A stretch of DNA of 64,000 bases from Fulvimarina uroteuthidis (GCF_034321785.1 NZ_JAXLPB010000001.1:62001-126000); one strand, 5' to 3'; numbered from the stretch's first letter, positions 20,934-30,233 are shown. The notes: generated from the letters alone by a model not told the origin. Made by a program: numbers and translations.

Positions 20934-21056
20934 GTCAGGTTCTCGAACTGCGTCTTAAGGTAGCGATCACACTGAAGCGATTTCCTTGCCGGATCCTTAA
21001 CGCCGCCGGTTGAAACACTGTTTTCCAACATGCGAACCGGCTCGAAACCCTGCCCC

Positions 21057-21075
21057 CCGGGAGCAACGCTCCCGG
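21057..21075 (-). terminator. Hairpin downstream of znuA
   Basis: An 8-base perfect stem CCGGGAGC / GCTCCCGG with an AAC loop lies 25 bases beyond the znuA stop. On the minus strand only a short T-run (GGGTTTCG) follows, so it is a weak intrinsic terminator candidate. Confidence 0.45.
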
Positions 21076-21099
21076 AGGATCGAAGCTCGGCGGCAATCC

Positions 21100-22170
21100 T
21101 CAGCTCTGCGCGGACAGACAGTCCTTCAGCGATGTCGCGAGATTGCGCATCAGTTCGAAGTAGAGGTCCGGCCCGTCGGCCAGGGTTGCGCCGAGCGGGT
21201 CGAGCGTCCCTGCGCGGGCGCTCGTGCCCTCGATCAGAACATCGACGAGCTTCGGCTCGAACTGGGGCTCGGCAAAGACGCAGGTCGCCTTCGTCCTCTC
21301 GATGGTCTCCCTCACCTCCGCCACATGGGCAGCGCTCGGCGTGCGGTCGGGGCTCACCGTGACGGACGCGTCGGGCGTGATTCCGAATCGCTCGGAAAAA
21401 TGGGTGTAGGCATCGTGGAAGACCACGAAATGGGCGTCCTTCACCGGTTCGATTTCGGTCTCGATCTCACCTTCCAGCGCCGCGAGACGCAGTTCCAGGG
21501 CTTCGGCGTTGGCGGCGTAGGTCGCGGCATTCTCCGGATCCGCTTTCGAGAGCGCTTCCTCGATCCGGTGGACCATGCTCGCCGCCTCGTCCGGGTTGAG
21601 CCACACATGCGGATCGCCGCCCTCGTGCGAATGCCCGTGCGCCGCTTCGGCTTCGGTGCCGTGTTCGTGCTCGTGTTCGTGTTCGTTTTCGTGGGCATGG
21701 CCCGCTGCTTCGTGCGCATGCTCGCCCGAGGAAGCGCCCGCTTCGCCTTCGTGCGCGTGCCGGTCGGCGCCGTGCTTCTCGCTTTCCTCGTGGCCAGCAT
21801 GCGCGCCGCCATCCCCATGGCTTTCCAGCGCGGCCTCCATCAACGGCACGGATGCACCGGCGCCGAGTGTTTCGATCGGCCGCGCGAGGAATGTCTCGAG
21901 GATCGGACCCACCCAGAAGACGAGGTCGGCATCCTGAAGCATGGCGGCCTGGGTGGGGCGCATCGCATAGGCGTGGGGCGACCCGGCACCCTCGACGATG
22001 AGTTCGGGCTCGCCGACCCCGTCCATGACGCCAGCGACCAGGGAATGGATCGGCTTGATCGACGCGACGATCTTGGGCGCAGCCTGCGCCGCGACCGAGA
22101 CGCCGGACGCCAGCAATGCAAGGGTGACGAGCTTCAACGTGTAGCGAGTTGAGAAAACAAGGTTCGGCAT
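21100..22170 (-). CDS. znuA: Zinc ABC transporter substrate-binding protein
   Basis: A 356-residue periplasmic zinc-binding protein of the cluster A-I family. Seen: a signal peptide ending near AAQA, ASIKPIHSLVAGV with a metal-ligand His, GAGSPHAYAMRP with the second His, then a long His/Glu/Ala-rich loop (about residues 115-180, including HEHEHEHG and HGHSHEGGDPHVW) that is typical of ZnuA, and HFVVFHDAYTHFSERF with the third His. It delivers Zn2+ to ZnuBC. It is divergent from znuC across a region with two Zur-like boxes. Confidence 0.95.
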   Translation of the reverse strand: MPNLVFSTRYTLKLVTLALLASGVSVAAQAAPKIVASIKPIHSLVAGVMDGVGEPELIVEGAGSPHAYAMRPTQAAMLQDADLVFWVGPILETFLARPIETLGAGASVPLMEAALESHGDGGAHAGHEESEKHGADRHAHEGEAGASSGEHAHEAAGHAHENEHEHEHEHGTEAEAAHGHSHEGGDPHVWLNPDEAASMVHRIEEALSKADPENAATYAANAEALELRLAALEGEIETEIEPVKDAHFVVFHDAYTHFSERFGITPDASVTVSPDRTPSAAHVAEVRETIERTKATCVFAEPQFEPKLVDVLIEGTSARAGTLDPLGATLADGPDLYFELMRNLATSLKDCLSAQS

Positions 22171-22200
22171 CGTTCGATTCTCCGCGACAGGGCGAGTTGC

Positions 22201-22240
22201 ATGTTATAATGTTACACGACAAGACTGTTATAATGTAACA
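22201..22240. promoter_or_regulatory. Two Zur-like boxes between znuA and znuC
   Basis: The 11-mer TGTTATAATGT occurs twice, at 22202-22212 and 22226-22236. The second extends to TGTTATAATGTAACA, with TGTTA/TAACA arms. This AT-rich palindrome matches the style of alphaproteobacterial Zur operators (GTTATA..TATAAC). Between two divergent zinc-uptake units, with zur in one of them, it is very likely the shared zinc-repressed operator. Confidence 0.8.
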
Positions 22241-22258
22241 TCCATAAAGCCAAGCCCC

Positions 22259-23248
22259 ATGATGAAATTCGGATCTCACAGCCCCTCGAGGACGCCGCAC
22301 CCCCTGCCGACGCAGACATTCGGGGAAGGCGACGCTCCACTCGTGTCGCTCCGTGGTGCCGGCGTCTACCGCTCGGGACGCTGGCTTCTGCGCGGCATGG
22401 ACCTCGACGTGGCGCCGCGCGAGATCGTCACGCTGATCGGCCCGAACGGGGCCGGCAAGTCGACGACGGTCAAGATGGCGCTCGGCATCCTGGCGCCGGA
22501 CGAAGGCAGCGCCGAACGCAAGGCATCGCTACGCGTCGGCTACGTGCCGCAGAAGTTCGCCATCGACAGGACGCTCCCCCTCACCGTCGAGCGGTTCATG
22601 CGGCTGACCCAGCGCCTGACCGGGGACGAGATCGCAGAGGCGCTCGCGCGCACCGGCGTCTCGCACCTGTCGAGGACGCAGGCCGGCAATCTTTCGGGCG
22701 GCGAGTTCCAGCGTGTGGCACTGGCGCGCGCCATCGCCCGCAAGCCGGATCTCCTGGTGCTGGACGAGCCCGTACAGGGCGTCGATCTCGGCGGCGAGGT
22801 CGCGCTCTACGAACTGATCCAGGCGATCCGCACCGAGATCGGCTGCGCGGTGCTGCTGGTCAGCCATGATCTCCACCTCGTCATGGCCGCCACGGACCGC
22901 GTGCTGTGCCTCAACGGCCATGTCTGCTGCCATGGCGCGCCGCGGGCGGTTGCCGCCATGCCGGAATACCGGTCGCTCTTCGGGGCGCGGGCCGCCGAGG
23001 CACTGGCGGTCTACGAGCACGATCACGACCACGTCCATCTGCCGGACGGACAGATCGCCTACGGGAACGAAGAACAGGCGCCCGCGGCGGCGCATGGCGG
23101 CGTCGACGCTTGCGGCCACGACCATCGTCGCGGCGTCCACACCCTCTCGCATGAGCCCGGCGCGCCCGCCCATGCCCATGCGCACGGGACTGGCGCGACC
23201 GGCGAGACGCGCGTCGGCGCCCGCGAGGAGACCGGCCATGCTCGATGA
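22259..23248 (+). CDS. znuC: Zinc ABC transporter ATP-binding protein
   Basis: A 329-residue ATPase that powers zinc import. Seen: Walker A GPNGAGKST, the Q-loop VPQKF, the LSGGEFQRVALARA signature, Walker B LLVLDEPVQGVD and the switch His in LLVSHDLH. The C terminus is a long His/Asp-rich tail (EHDHDHVHLP, CGHDHRRGVH, HAHAHG) that could bind or buffer zinc. Two ATGs in tandem (22259, 22262) are possible starts. The 3' end overlaps znuB by 11 bases, so the two are translationally coupled. Confidence 0.94.
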   Translation: MMKFGSHSPSRTPHPLPTQTFGEGDAPLVSLRGAGVYRSGRWLLRGMDLDVAPREIVTLIGPNGAGKSTTVKMALGILAPDEGSAERKASLRVGYVPQKFAIDRTLPLTVERFMRLTQRLTGDEIAEALARTGVSHLSRTQAGNLSGGEFQRVALARAIARKPDLLVLDEPVQGVDLGGEVALYELIQAIRTEIGCAVLLVSHDLHLVMAATDRVLCLNGHVCCHGAPRAVAAMPEYRSLFGARAAEALAVYEHDHDHVHLPDGQIAYGNEEQAPAAAHGGVDACGHDHRRGVHTLSHEPGAPAHAHAHGTGATGETRVGAREETGHAR

Positions 23249-24068
23249 TTTCTTCACGCGCGCGCTCGTCGCCGGCATCGGCGTCGCGCTCGTGGCGGGG
23301 CCGCTCGGCTGTTTCGTCGTGTGGCGGCGTCTCGCCTATTTCGGCGACACCCTCTCCCACGCGGCGCTTCTCGGCGTGGCGCTCGCCTTCCTGTTCGAGG
23401 CGAACGTGACGATCGCCGTGTTCGCGGTCTCGCTGCTCGTCGCTTTGTCGCTGCTCGCCTTGCGCCGCTCCGGCTCGATCGCCTCCGACACGCTGCTCGG
23501 CCTTCTGTCCCACTCGGCGCTCGCCATCGGGCTCGTCGCTTTGTCCTTCATGGCAAGCGTCCGAATCGATCTGATGGGCTATCTGTTCGGCGACATTCTG
23601 GCCGTCTCCCGTCTCGATATCCTGCAGATATGGTTGGGGGGCGCCGCCGTGCTCGCCGTTCTCGCCCTCATCTGGCGCCCCTTCTTCGCGGCGACCGTCA
23701 GCGAGGAGATCGCCAGCGGGGAAGGTCTGTCGCCGCGCAGGACCGAACTCGTCTTCATCGTCCTGATGGCTGGCGTCGTCGCCATGGCGCTGAAGATCGT
23801 CGGCGCGCTTCTCGTCACGGCACTGCTCCTCATTCCCGCGGCGACCGCGCGCCGTTTCGCGCCGAACCCGGAGATGATGGCCGTCCTGGCGGCGCTGATC
23901 GGCGCCTTGGCCGTCATTCTCGGGCTTTACGGATCCCTCAGCTTCGACACGCCGTCCGGACCTTCGATCGTCGTGGCGGCGCTGATCCTGTTCATCGGCT
24001 CCCAATTGAAATTTCCCGCGAACCGCAACGCCCCGCCACCCGCCGACATGAAGGACGCGTCCCGATGA
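23238..24068 (+). CDS. znuB: Zinc ABC transporter permease
   Basis: A 276-residue inner-membrane permease of the ABC-3 family. Seen: about eight hydrophobic helices, starting FFTRALVAGIGVALVAGPLG and including CFVVWRRLAYFGDTLSHAALLG, the conserved ABC-3 segment, and IVGALLVTALLLIPAATAR near the C terminus. The start at 23238 is inside the znuC 3' end. Its stop overlaps the zur start as ATGA, giving a znuC-znuB-zur operon in which the regulator is made with the transporter. Confidence 0.94.
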   Translation: MLDDFFTRALVAGIGVALVAGPLGCFVVWRRLAYFGDTLSHAALLGVALAFLFEANVTIAVFAVSLLVALSLLALRRSGSIASDTLLGLLSHSALAIGLVALSFMASVRIDLMGYLFGDILAVSRLDILQIWLGGAAVLAVLALIWRPFFAATVSEEIASGEGLSPRRTELVFIVLMAGVVAMALKIVGALLVTALLLIPAATARRFAPNPEMMAVLAALIGALAVILGLYGSLSFDTPSGPSIVVAALILFIGSQLKFPANRNAPPPADMKDASR

Positions 24069-24484
24069 GCGACGATCGCCACGCCCATGCGCCCATCCAG
24101 AAGCTGACACGCAACCAGTCCCTGGTTCTCGGCGAATTGCGGGGCGCCGAGCGCCCGATGAGCGCCTACGCGATTCTCGACCGGCTGCGCGCCGAAGGGC
24201 TGAAGGCGCCGCTTCAGGTCTACCGGGCACTCGACAAGCTGGTCGCCATCGGCAGTGCCCACCGTCTGGAGAGCCTGAATGCGTTCGTCGCCTGCAGCCA
24301 CGGCGGATGCAGCGATCATTCCGCCACCGGCTTCCTGATCTGCGAGACCTGCGGAAGCGTCGCGGAGTTCGAGGACGAAGACCTGTCGGACGATCTCACC
24401 CGACGGGGCGAGGCCAAGGGCTTTGCCGTGCGCCGCGCCAATATCGAGCTGATCGGCATGTGTTCGATCTGCAACGCGGCGTGA
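24065..24484 (+). CDS. zur: Zinc uptake regulator of the Fur family
   Basis: A 139-residue Fur-family repressor. Seen: a winged-helix N-terminal half (LTRNQSLVLGELRGAERPMSAYAILDRL, here split as blocks; PLQVYRALDKL), and a C-terminal metal domain with Cys93-x2-Cys96 and Cys133-x2-Cys136 structural zinc pairs plus Cys77, His79 and His85 as likely sensing ligands. Position at the end of the znuCB operon identifies it as Zur, not Fur. It should repress both sides of the znuA/znuC intergenic region when zinc is plentiful. The ATG overlaps the znuB stop by four bases. Confidence 0.92.
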   Translation: MSDDRHAHAPIQKLTRNQSLVLGELRGAERPMSAYAILDRLRAEGLKAPLQVYRALDKLVAIGSAHRLESLNAFVACSHGGCSDHSATGFLICETCGSVAEFEDEDLSDDLTRRGEAKGFAVRRANIELIGMCSICNAA

Positions 24485-24651
24485 CGCTTGCGCCGCGCGG
24501 TGAACGCTGCGGTTACGATGTGTGATGGAACTGTCGTCTTCGCGATCTATTAGAAAGGTAAGCTGACCGCATGGCGACGAAGATCCGTTTTGGAACGGAT
24601 GGCCGCCGCCGCGGTGGATCGGCAATCTTAAAGATTTCAAGGACACTCATC

Positions 24652-25164
24652 ATGGCAACCAAGCGCCAGCCAACGCTGCATCCCACCAAGCATCCGCTTT
24701 CCGAGAACACGCGCGGCGCGATGGTGGAACTTCTGCAAACCCATCTCGCGACGGCCCTCGACCTTACCTATCAGACCAAGCAGGCCCACTGGAACGTGAA
24801 GGGCATGAACTTCATCGCCGTTCACAAGCTCTTCGACGAGCTCCACGAGACCGCGGAAGAATATGTCGATTCGATCGCGGAGCGTCTGACTGCCCTGGGC
24901 GGCCAGGCCAAGGGCACGGTCCAGGCGGCGTCCGAGAACTCGATTCTCGAGCCCTATCCGCTCGATCTCGTCGATTCGGAGGCGCATCTTCGCCGCCTGT
25001 CGGATTCCTATGCCGTCTGGTCGAAGGCCCTGATGGCCGCGATCAGCGAAGCCAGCGAGGCGGGCGACGATCTGACCGAGGACCTGATCACCGAGGTCGG
25101 GCGCGGCATCGACGAGGCTCTCTACTTCCTCGAAAGCCATTTTCAGGTCGTGAAGACGGACTGA
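24652..25164 (+). CDS. dps: Dps-family DNA-binding ferritin-like protein
   Basis: A 170-residue member of the Dps family, which oxidises and stores iron and shields DNA during stress. Seen: ferroxidase residues His46 (KQAHWNVKG), His58, Asp73 and Glu77 (EEYVDSIAERLTALGG), with a Lys-containing N-terminal tail (MATKRQPTLHPTKHP) that may contact DNA. The start at 24652 is preferred because AAGGA lies upstream and the N terminus matches family members; an upstream in-frame ATG at 24571 would add 27 residues. A strong terminator follows. Confidence 0.93.
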   Translation: MATKRQPTLHPTKHPLSENTRGAMVELLQTHLATALDLTYQTKQAHWNVKGMNFIAVHKLFDELHETAEEYVDSIAERLTALGGQAKGTVQAASENSILEPYPLDLVDSEAHLRRLSDSYAVWSKALMAAISEASEAGDDLTEDLITEVGRGIDEALYFLESHFQVVKTD

Positions 25165-25193
25165 TCCGCCGACGTTCGATATGTCGGAGAGGA

Positions 25194-25228
25194 AGCGCTG
25201 CGGCGATGCCGCGGCGCTTTCTTCGTTT
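25194..25228 (+). terminator. Rho-independent terminator of dps
   Basis: Arms AGCGCTGCGGC (25194-25204) and GCCGCGGCGCT (25208-25218) pair over 11 bases with one G-T wobble around a GAT loop, followed by TTCTTCGTTTG. Confidence 0.75.
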
Positions 25229-25286
25229 GGGGCGATCGATTCCTATATCGTTGCGATAGTCCGCGAAATTCGAATCAGGATTGCAT

Positions 25287-27479
25287 GTGAAGGACGAAGG
25301 CGACCTTTTCCCCGCACCAACCGTCCCCGTCCTCGTGCCGCTTCCGGTCGATGGGCCCTATTCCTACGCGGTGCCGGAGGGAATGGCGGTCAGGCCGGGC
25401 TCGATCGTGCAGGTGCCTCTCGGGTCCCGGCAGGTCGCCGGCGTCGTTTGGGATGCGGACGCGGGCGGATCCGTCGATCCGAAGAAGCTGCGCGCGATCA
25501 CGCGGGCCTTCGATTGCCCGCCGCTGACCGACGAGATGCGCCGCTTCATCGACTGGGTCGCCGACTACACTCTCTCGCCTCCGGGTCTGGTCGCCCGCAT
25601 GGCGCTTCGCGCACCCGCAGCGTTCGACCCGGAGCCCTGGATCGAGGGGCTTGAGCTCGGCGAAACAAGGCCCGACCGCATGACGGAGGCCCGCCGCCGG
25701 GTGCTCGAAACGGCGGAAGAGACGTCGGTCTGGACGAAGTCCGGGCTTGCCCACGCGTCCGGCGTGACCGCTTCGGTCGTCGACGGCCTCGTCAAGGCGG
25801 GCACGTTCCGGGCCGTCCGCTTTCCCCCGCCGCCCGCCGTCGCCGAGCCCGACACGGCCTATGGACGCGCCGCGCTCAGCCGCGAGCAGGACGATGCGGC
25901 CAGTGCGCTGGCCACGACCGGTGCCGAGGACGGATTTTCCGTGACGCTCCTCGAAGGCGTGACCGGCTCGGGCAAGACCGAGGTCTATTTCGAGGCGGTC
26001 GCCGCCGCACTCGATGCCGGGCGGCAGGTGCTGATCCTCCTGCCCGAAATCGCCCTCACCCAGAGCTTTCTCGACCGCTTCCATGCACGATTCGGCGCGC
26101 CGCCCGCCGAATGGCACTCGGACGTGTCGCCGAAGATGCGCGAGAAGATCTGGCGCCAAGTCGCGGAGGGTCGGGTCCGCGTCGTCGCCGGCGCGCGCTC
26201 GGCGCTGTTCCTGCCGTTCGAAAATCTTGGCCTGATCATCGTCGACGAAGAGCACGACCCCGCTTACAAGCAGGAGGACCGCACCTTCTACCATGCTCGC
26301 GACATGGCGGTGGTGCGCGGCCGTGTCGCGAACTTCCCGGTCATCCTCGCCTCGGCCACGCCCTCTGTCGAAACGCGGGTCAATGCCGCGCAGGGGCGTT
26401 ATCGCCATCTTCTCCTGTCGAGCCGGTTCTCCAATGCCGCCTTGCCGGACCTGTCGCTGGTCGACATGCGGCGGGTGCCGCCGGCGCGGGGACGGTTCGT
26501 CTCGCCGCTGCTTCTGACCGCGATCAGGGAAACGATCGCACGCGGCGAGCAGGCGCTCCTGTTTCTCAACCGGCGGGGCTATGCGCCGCTGACGCTGTGC
26601 CGGGTCTGCGGCCACCGGTTCCAGTGCGCCTCCTGCTCGACCTGGCTGGTGGACCATCGTCTGCGTGGCATCCTGCAGTGCCACCATTGCGGCTTTCAGA
26701 CCCCGCGCCCGGAAGCCTGCCCCGAATGCGGAACGCTGGATCATCTGGTGGCCTGCGGTCCCGGCGTCGAACGCATCGCGGAGGAGATGCTGACCGATCT
26801 GCCCGAGGCGCGCACCATCCTTCTATCGTCCGACCTGCCGGGCGGCGCGCGGCGCCTGAGGCGCGAGCTCGATGCGATCGCCGACGGCGAGGCCGACATC
26901 GTGATCGGCACCCAGCTCGTCGCCAAGGGGCATCATTTCCCCATGATGACGCTCGTCGGCGCGATCGACGCGGATCTCGGCCTTGCCAATGGGGATCCGC
27001 GCGCGGCCGAGCGGACCTTTCAGCTCCTGCACCAGGTGACGGGGCGGGCCGGACGCACCGGCCGGGCCAGCCGGGGCATGATCCAGACCTATCAGAGCGA
27101 TCATCCGGTGATGAAGGCGATCGCGTCCGGCGATGTCGAGGCGTTCTATTCGCGGGAAATCTGCGAACGCGAGCGATCGCAGCTGCCGCCGTTCGGGCGG
27201 CTCGCCGCCATCATCGTGTCGGCCAACACGCGCAAGGAGGCCGAGACCCATGCGCGCGAGATCCGGAAGGCCGCACCCGACGATCCCGATCTCGAAGTGC
27301 TCGGCCCGGCGGAAGCGCCGCTCGCCGTCCTGCGGGGGCGGCATCGCTTCCGCCTTCTGATCCAGGGTTCGCGCCGCGCCCCGCTTCAGTCCTATTTGCG
27401 TGAGACGCTCGCGCGGGCGCCCAAGCCGCGCGGCTCGGTACAGATGCAGATCGACATCGATCCGCAAAGCTTCTTGTGA
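25287..27479 (+). CDS. priA: Primosomal replication restart helicase PriA
   Basis: A 730-residue superfamily 2 DNA helicase that reloads the replisome at stalled forks. Seen: an N-terminal DNA-binding part (VPLPVDGPYSYAVPEG), Walker A GVTGSGKTEVY, DEEHD, the zinc-binding insertion with four cysteine pairs (CRVCGHRFQCASC, CHHCGF, CPECGTL), GTQLVAKGHHFP and QVTGRAGR. GTG at 25287 is the chosen start because AGGA ends 6 bases before it; a TTG at 25281 is in frame but badly spaced. The protein is of normal length and complete. Confidence 0.94.
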   Translation: MKDEGDLFPAPTVPVLVPLPVDGPYSYAVPEGMAVRPGSIVQVPLGSRQVAGVVWDADAGGSVDPKKLRAITRAFDCPPLTDEMRRFIDWVADYTLSPPGLVARMALRAPAAFDPEPWIEGLELGETRPDRMTEARRRVLETAEETSVWTKSGLAHASGVTASVVDGLVKAGTFRAVRFPPPPAVAEPDTAYGRAALSREQDDAASALATTGAEDGFSVTLLEGVTGSGKTEVYFEAVAAALDAGRQVLILLPEIALTQSFLDRFHARFGAPPAEWHSDVSPKMREKIWRQVAEGRVRVVAGARSALFLPFENLGLIIVDEEHDPAYKQEDRTFYHARDMAVVRGRVANFPVILASATPSVETRVNAAQGRYRHLLLSSRFSNAALPDLSLVDMRRVPPARGRFVSPLLLTAIRETIARGEQALLFLNRRGYAPLTLCRVCGHRFQCASCSTWLVDHRLRGILQCHHCGFQTPRPEACPECGTLDHLVACGPGVERIAEEMLTDLPEARTILLSSDLPGGARRLRRELDAIADGEADIVIGTQLVAKGHHFPMMTLVGAIDADLGLANGDPRAAERTFQLLHQVTGRAGRTGRASRGMIQTYQSDHPVMKAIASGDVEAFYSREICERERSQLPPFGRLAAIIVSANTRKEAETHAREIRKAAPDDPDLEVLGPAEAPLAVLRGRHRFRLLIQGSRRAPLQSYLRETLARAPKPRGSVQMQIDIDPQSFL

Positions 27480-27546
27480 CGCCGCGCACCTGCCGTTACG
27501 TTCCGGGTGCGTCGAGACAGTGCGAACGCCGGGAGATGGACTGAGC

Positions 27547-28170
27547 ATGAGAACCGTGGGCGAAACGAAACGCCATTTTTCCACCTCGATCGCGACCGCG
27601 CTCGTCACGATCGCCGGCCTCACCCTTTCCGCCTCCGCCCAAAGCGCATTGTCCGGCATGCCCGACGAAGGCGCGCTGAAACCACCCCCCTTCGAAAGCA
27701 CCGTTCCGGGCCAGTCGAAACAGGCCAATCTCGGCGACCCGTCGCGCAGCCTCGTGCTCGGCGAACTGCATTGGGCGCCGATCGAGAGCCAGTGCGGCTT
27801 CACCGGCGGCACGGACGCGGCACCCGTCATGAAGACCGAGAAGGCCCAGCCCCTGGTCTTCGTCACCATGGCATCGCCGACCGGCGAGACCACGCCGCCG
27901 CTCGAGCGCGGCTACATCATGGCGAACGGGATCGTGCGGGAACTGGAGCGGGGCAAGTCCGCACCGAACAAGCAAGGCACGGTCATCACCGTGTGGCGCT
28001 CGGCGGGCGAGCCCCGGATCAACGTGTCCGTCGCGATCTCCGAGACGAAACAGACCGAAAACGGTGTCGAATATATCGGCTCGATGACCGTTCACTGGGG
28101 CGACAAGAAGGAGGATGTCGAGATCCAGGGCCGGTGCGCCGAGCAGCACGGAGCCTCGAGCGAGCGTTGA
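27547..28170 (+). CDS. Exported protein of unknown function
   Basis: A 207-residue protein that was not recognised. Seen: a basic N terminus and hydrophobic stretch (SIATALVTIAGLTLSASAQS) that make a signal peptide with cleavage near ASA-QS, then a soluble region without membrane helices. Cys residues occur in ESQCGF and GRCAEQH and could form one disulfide. The middle shows short beta-like segments (GTVITVWRSAG, RINVSVAISETK). A start upstream in the priA overlap is less likely. It follows priA on the same strand; GGGAG lies before the ATG. Codon use looks like its neighbours, so it is probably a real gene. Confidence 0.75.
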   Translation: MRTVGETKRHFSTSIATALVTIAGLTLSASAQSALSGMPDEGALKPPPFESTVPGQSKQANLGDPSRSLVLGELHWAPIESQCGFTGGTDAAPVMKTEKAQPLVFVTMASPTGETTPPLERGYIMANGIVRELERGKSAPNKQGTVITVWRSAGEPRINVSVAISETKQTENGVEYIGSMTVHWGDKKEDVEIQGRCAEQHGASSER

Positions 28171-28418
28171 CGCCAGCCTCGGCGAGCGCCCGCGCGTTCG
28201 CCGTCCGGACCCTGCGACAGGGCGGTCGCCGCATGGGGTGCGGGGGACGAAGCCACCGTTCGACGAACGGCCTTTCGGCGCGCTTCGCGTCCGCCCGGTG
28301 CGACCAAATCGCGTCCGTCTCTCCGTGGGTGCTTGCCCCGCGTTGACGAAACCGTAAGCTGGCGGCCACAACGCGCCGCACCCTTGCGGCCAAACGACAA
28401 CTTCAAGAGGCGTTCCGT

Positions 28419-30233
28419 ATGTACAAAGCTCCCACGGAAGAGATCGCCCACATTCTGCGGCATGTGGCAGGTCTCAACGCGGCGATCGATGCCGGCAAGG
28501 CCGGCGATCTCGACGGCGACGTGCTCGACGCGATCGTCGAGGAGGCCGGCCGCTTCGCGAGCGAGCGAATGGCCCCCGCCCTCGCCGACGGGGACCATCA
28601 GGGCGCGCGTCTGGCGAAAGGGGACGTCACGACCCCCGAGGGCTGGCCGACGATCTATCGCGAATGGCGCGAAGGCGGCTGGAACGCCCTCACCGGCCCG
28701 CAGGCCCATGGTGGCCAGGAGCTGCCCATGGCGCTCTCCACCGCCCTGTTCGAAATCTGGAATTCGGCCTCGATGGGCTTTGCCATCGGCCCGTCCCTGA
28801 CCATCGGCGCCGTCGAGGCATTGATCCAGCACGGCTCCGACGCGCTTCGGGCGCGCTATCTCGACAAGCTCGTCTCCGGCGAGTGGATGGGAACGATGAA
28901 TCTCACCGAGCCGCAGGCCGGCTCCGATCTTTCCGGCATGAAGACCCGCGCCGAGCCCGCCGGCGACGGCACCTACCGGATCTTCGGCTCGAAGATCTAC
29001 ATTACCTATGGCGAGCAGGATTTCACCGACAATATCGTCCATCTCGTGCTTGCCCGCCTGCCGGATGCACCGGCCGGCGTGAAAGGCATCTCCCTCTTCC
29101 TCGTCCCCAAATTCCTGGTGAACGAGGACGGCTCCCTCGGAGCCCGCAACGATGTCGTCTGCAGTGCGCTGGAAAAGAAGCTCGGCATTCACGGCTCGCC
29201 GACCTGCACGATGATCTATGGCGACGGGACGGGCAACACCGGAGAGCGCGGTGCGATCGGCTGGCTCGTCGGCGAGGAGAACCGCGGTCTCGCCTGCATG
29301 TTCACCATGATGAACAATGCGCGGCTGCTCGTCGGCATCCAGGGCGTCGGCGTCGCGGAGGCGGCAACACAGAAGGCGCTGGACTTTGCCAGGGAGCGCC
29401 GGCAGGGCCGCTCGACGCGCCTTGCGAAGGGACCGGAGGGGAAAAGCCAGATGTCGGCGATCGTCGATCATCCGGACGTCGCGCGCATGCTGTTGACGAT
29501 GAAGGCGCTGACCGGCGCCGCACGCTCGATCTGCTATGCCTGCGGCCACGCCGGCGACATGGCGAAGCACCACGCCGGGACGGGGGAAACGGACGCGGCC
29601 AGATCGTGGAAGGATCGCGTCGACCTTCTGACGCCGATCGCCAAGGCGTTTTCCACCGATATCGGTGTCGAAGTCGCCAATCTCGGCATCCAGGTGCATG
29701 GCGGGATGGGGTTCGTGGAAGAAACCGGCGCGGCAAGGCTCCTGCGCGACGCCCGGATCGCGCCGATCTACGAAGGCACCAACGGCATCCAGGCGATCGA
29801 TCTCGTCACCCGCAAGATCGGGCTTTCGGGCGGCGGCGCGGTCGAAAGCTACATGCTCGAACTGCGCGCGGTCCTCGAAGCCCTGGAGGGCCGCGACGCG
29901 CCCGATTTCGGCCGCTCCGCCGCAGCGCTCGACGCCGCCCTTCGGGAACTGGAGACGGCGACCCGCTACCTGCAGGATGCGCTGGCGCGCGGCGAGACGG
30001 ATACCGCGCTCGCCGGCGCCACCGCCTATCTGAAACTGTTCGGGCTTTGCGCCGGCGGCATCTATCTGGTGAAGAGCGCGCTCGCCTCCGACCCGGACGG
30101 CGCGCGCACGGCGCTCGCCCGCTTCATGGCCGAAAACCTCCTCGCCGAATGTGCCGGCCTGTCGACGCAGGTCCGCGAGGGCGCCGAAAGCCTTGCCTTC
30201 GGGCGGATCGCACTCGGACTGGAGGCCGCATGA
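28419..30233 (+). CDS. Acyl-CoA dehydrogenase, DmdC-like
   Basis: A 604-residue FAD-dependent acyl-CoA dehydrogenase of the long form with an extra C-terminal domain. Seen: MNLTEPQAGSDLSGM (FAD/substrate contact), the YITYGEQDFTDNIVHLVL segment, EKKLGIHGSPTC, LGIQVHGGMGFVEETG, and IYEGTNGIQ with the likely catalytic Glu. Length and motifs match 3-methylmercaptopropionyl-CoA dehydrogenase (DmdC) relatives, a broad family that also holds general acyl-CoA dehydrogenases. It overlaps the crotonase gene as ATGA, so the two act in sequence: dehydrogenation then hydration. Substrate is inferred, not shown. Confidence 0.88.
   Translation: MYKAPTEEIAHILRHVAGLNAAIDAGKAGDLDGDVLDAIVEEAGRFASERMAPALADGDHQGARLAKGDVTTPEGWPTIYREWREGGWNALTGPQAHGGQELPMALSTALFEIWNSASMGFAIGPSLTIGAVEALIQHGSDALRARYLDKLVSGEWMGTMNLTEPQAGSDLSGMKTRAEPAGDGTYRIFGSKIYITYGEQDFTDNIVHLVLARLPDAPAGVKGISLFLVPKFLVNEDGSLGARNDVVCSALEKKLGIHGSPTCTMIYGDGTGNTGERGAIGWLVGEENRGLACMFTMMNNARLLVGIQGVGVAEAATQKALDFARERRQGRSTRLAKGPEGKSQMSAIVDHPDVARMLLTMKALTGAARSICYACGHAGDMAKHHAGTGETDAARSWKDRVDLLTPIAKAFSTDIGVEVANLGIQVHGGMGFVEETGAARLLRDARIAPIYEGTNGIQAIDLVTRKIGLSGGGAVESYMLELRAVLEALEGRDAPDFGRSAAALDAALRELETATRYLQDALARGETDTALAGATAYLKLFGLCAGGIYLVKSALASDPDGARTALARFMAENLLAECAGLSTQVREGAESLAFGRIALGLEAA

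Noticed and set aside
21610..21830. Repetitive CTCGTG/TTCGTG-rich DNA that looks like a tandem repeat
   Set aside because: It encodes the His/Glu-rich metal-binding loop of ZnuA, so the repetition is explained by protein composition.
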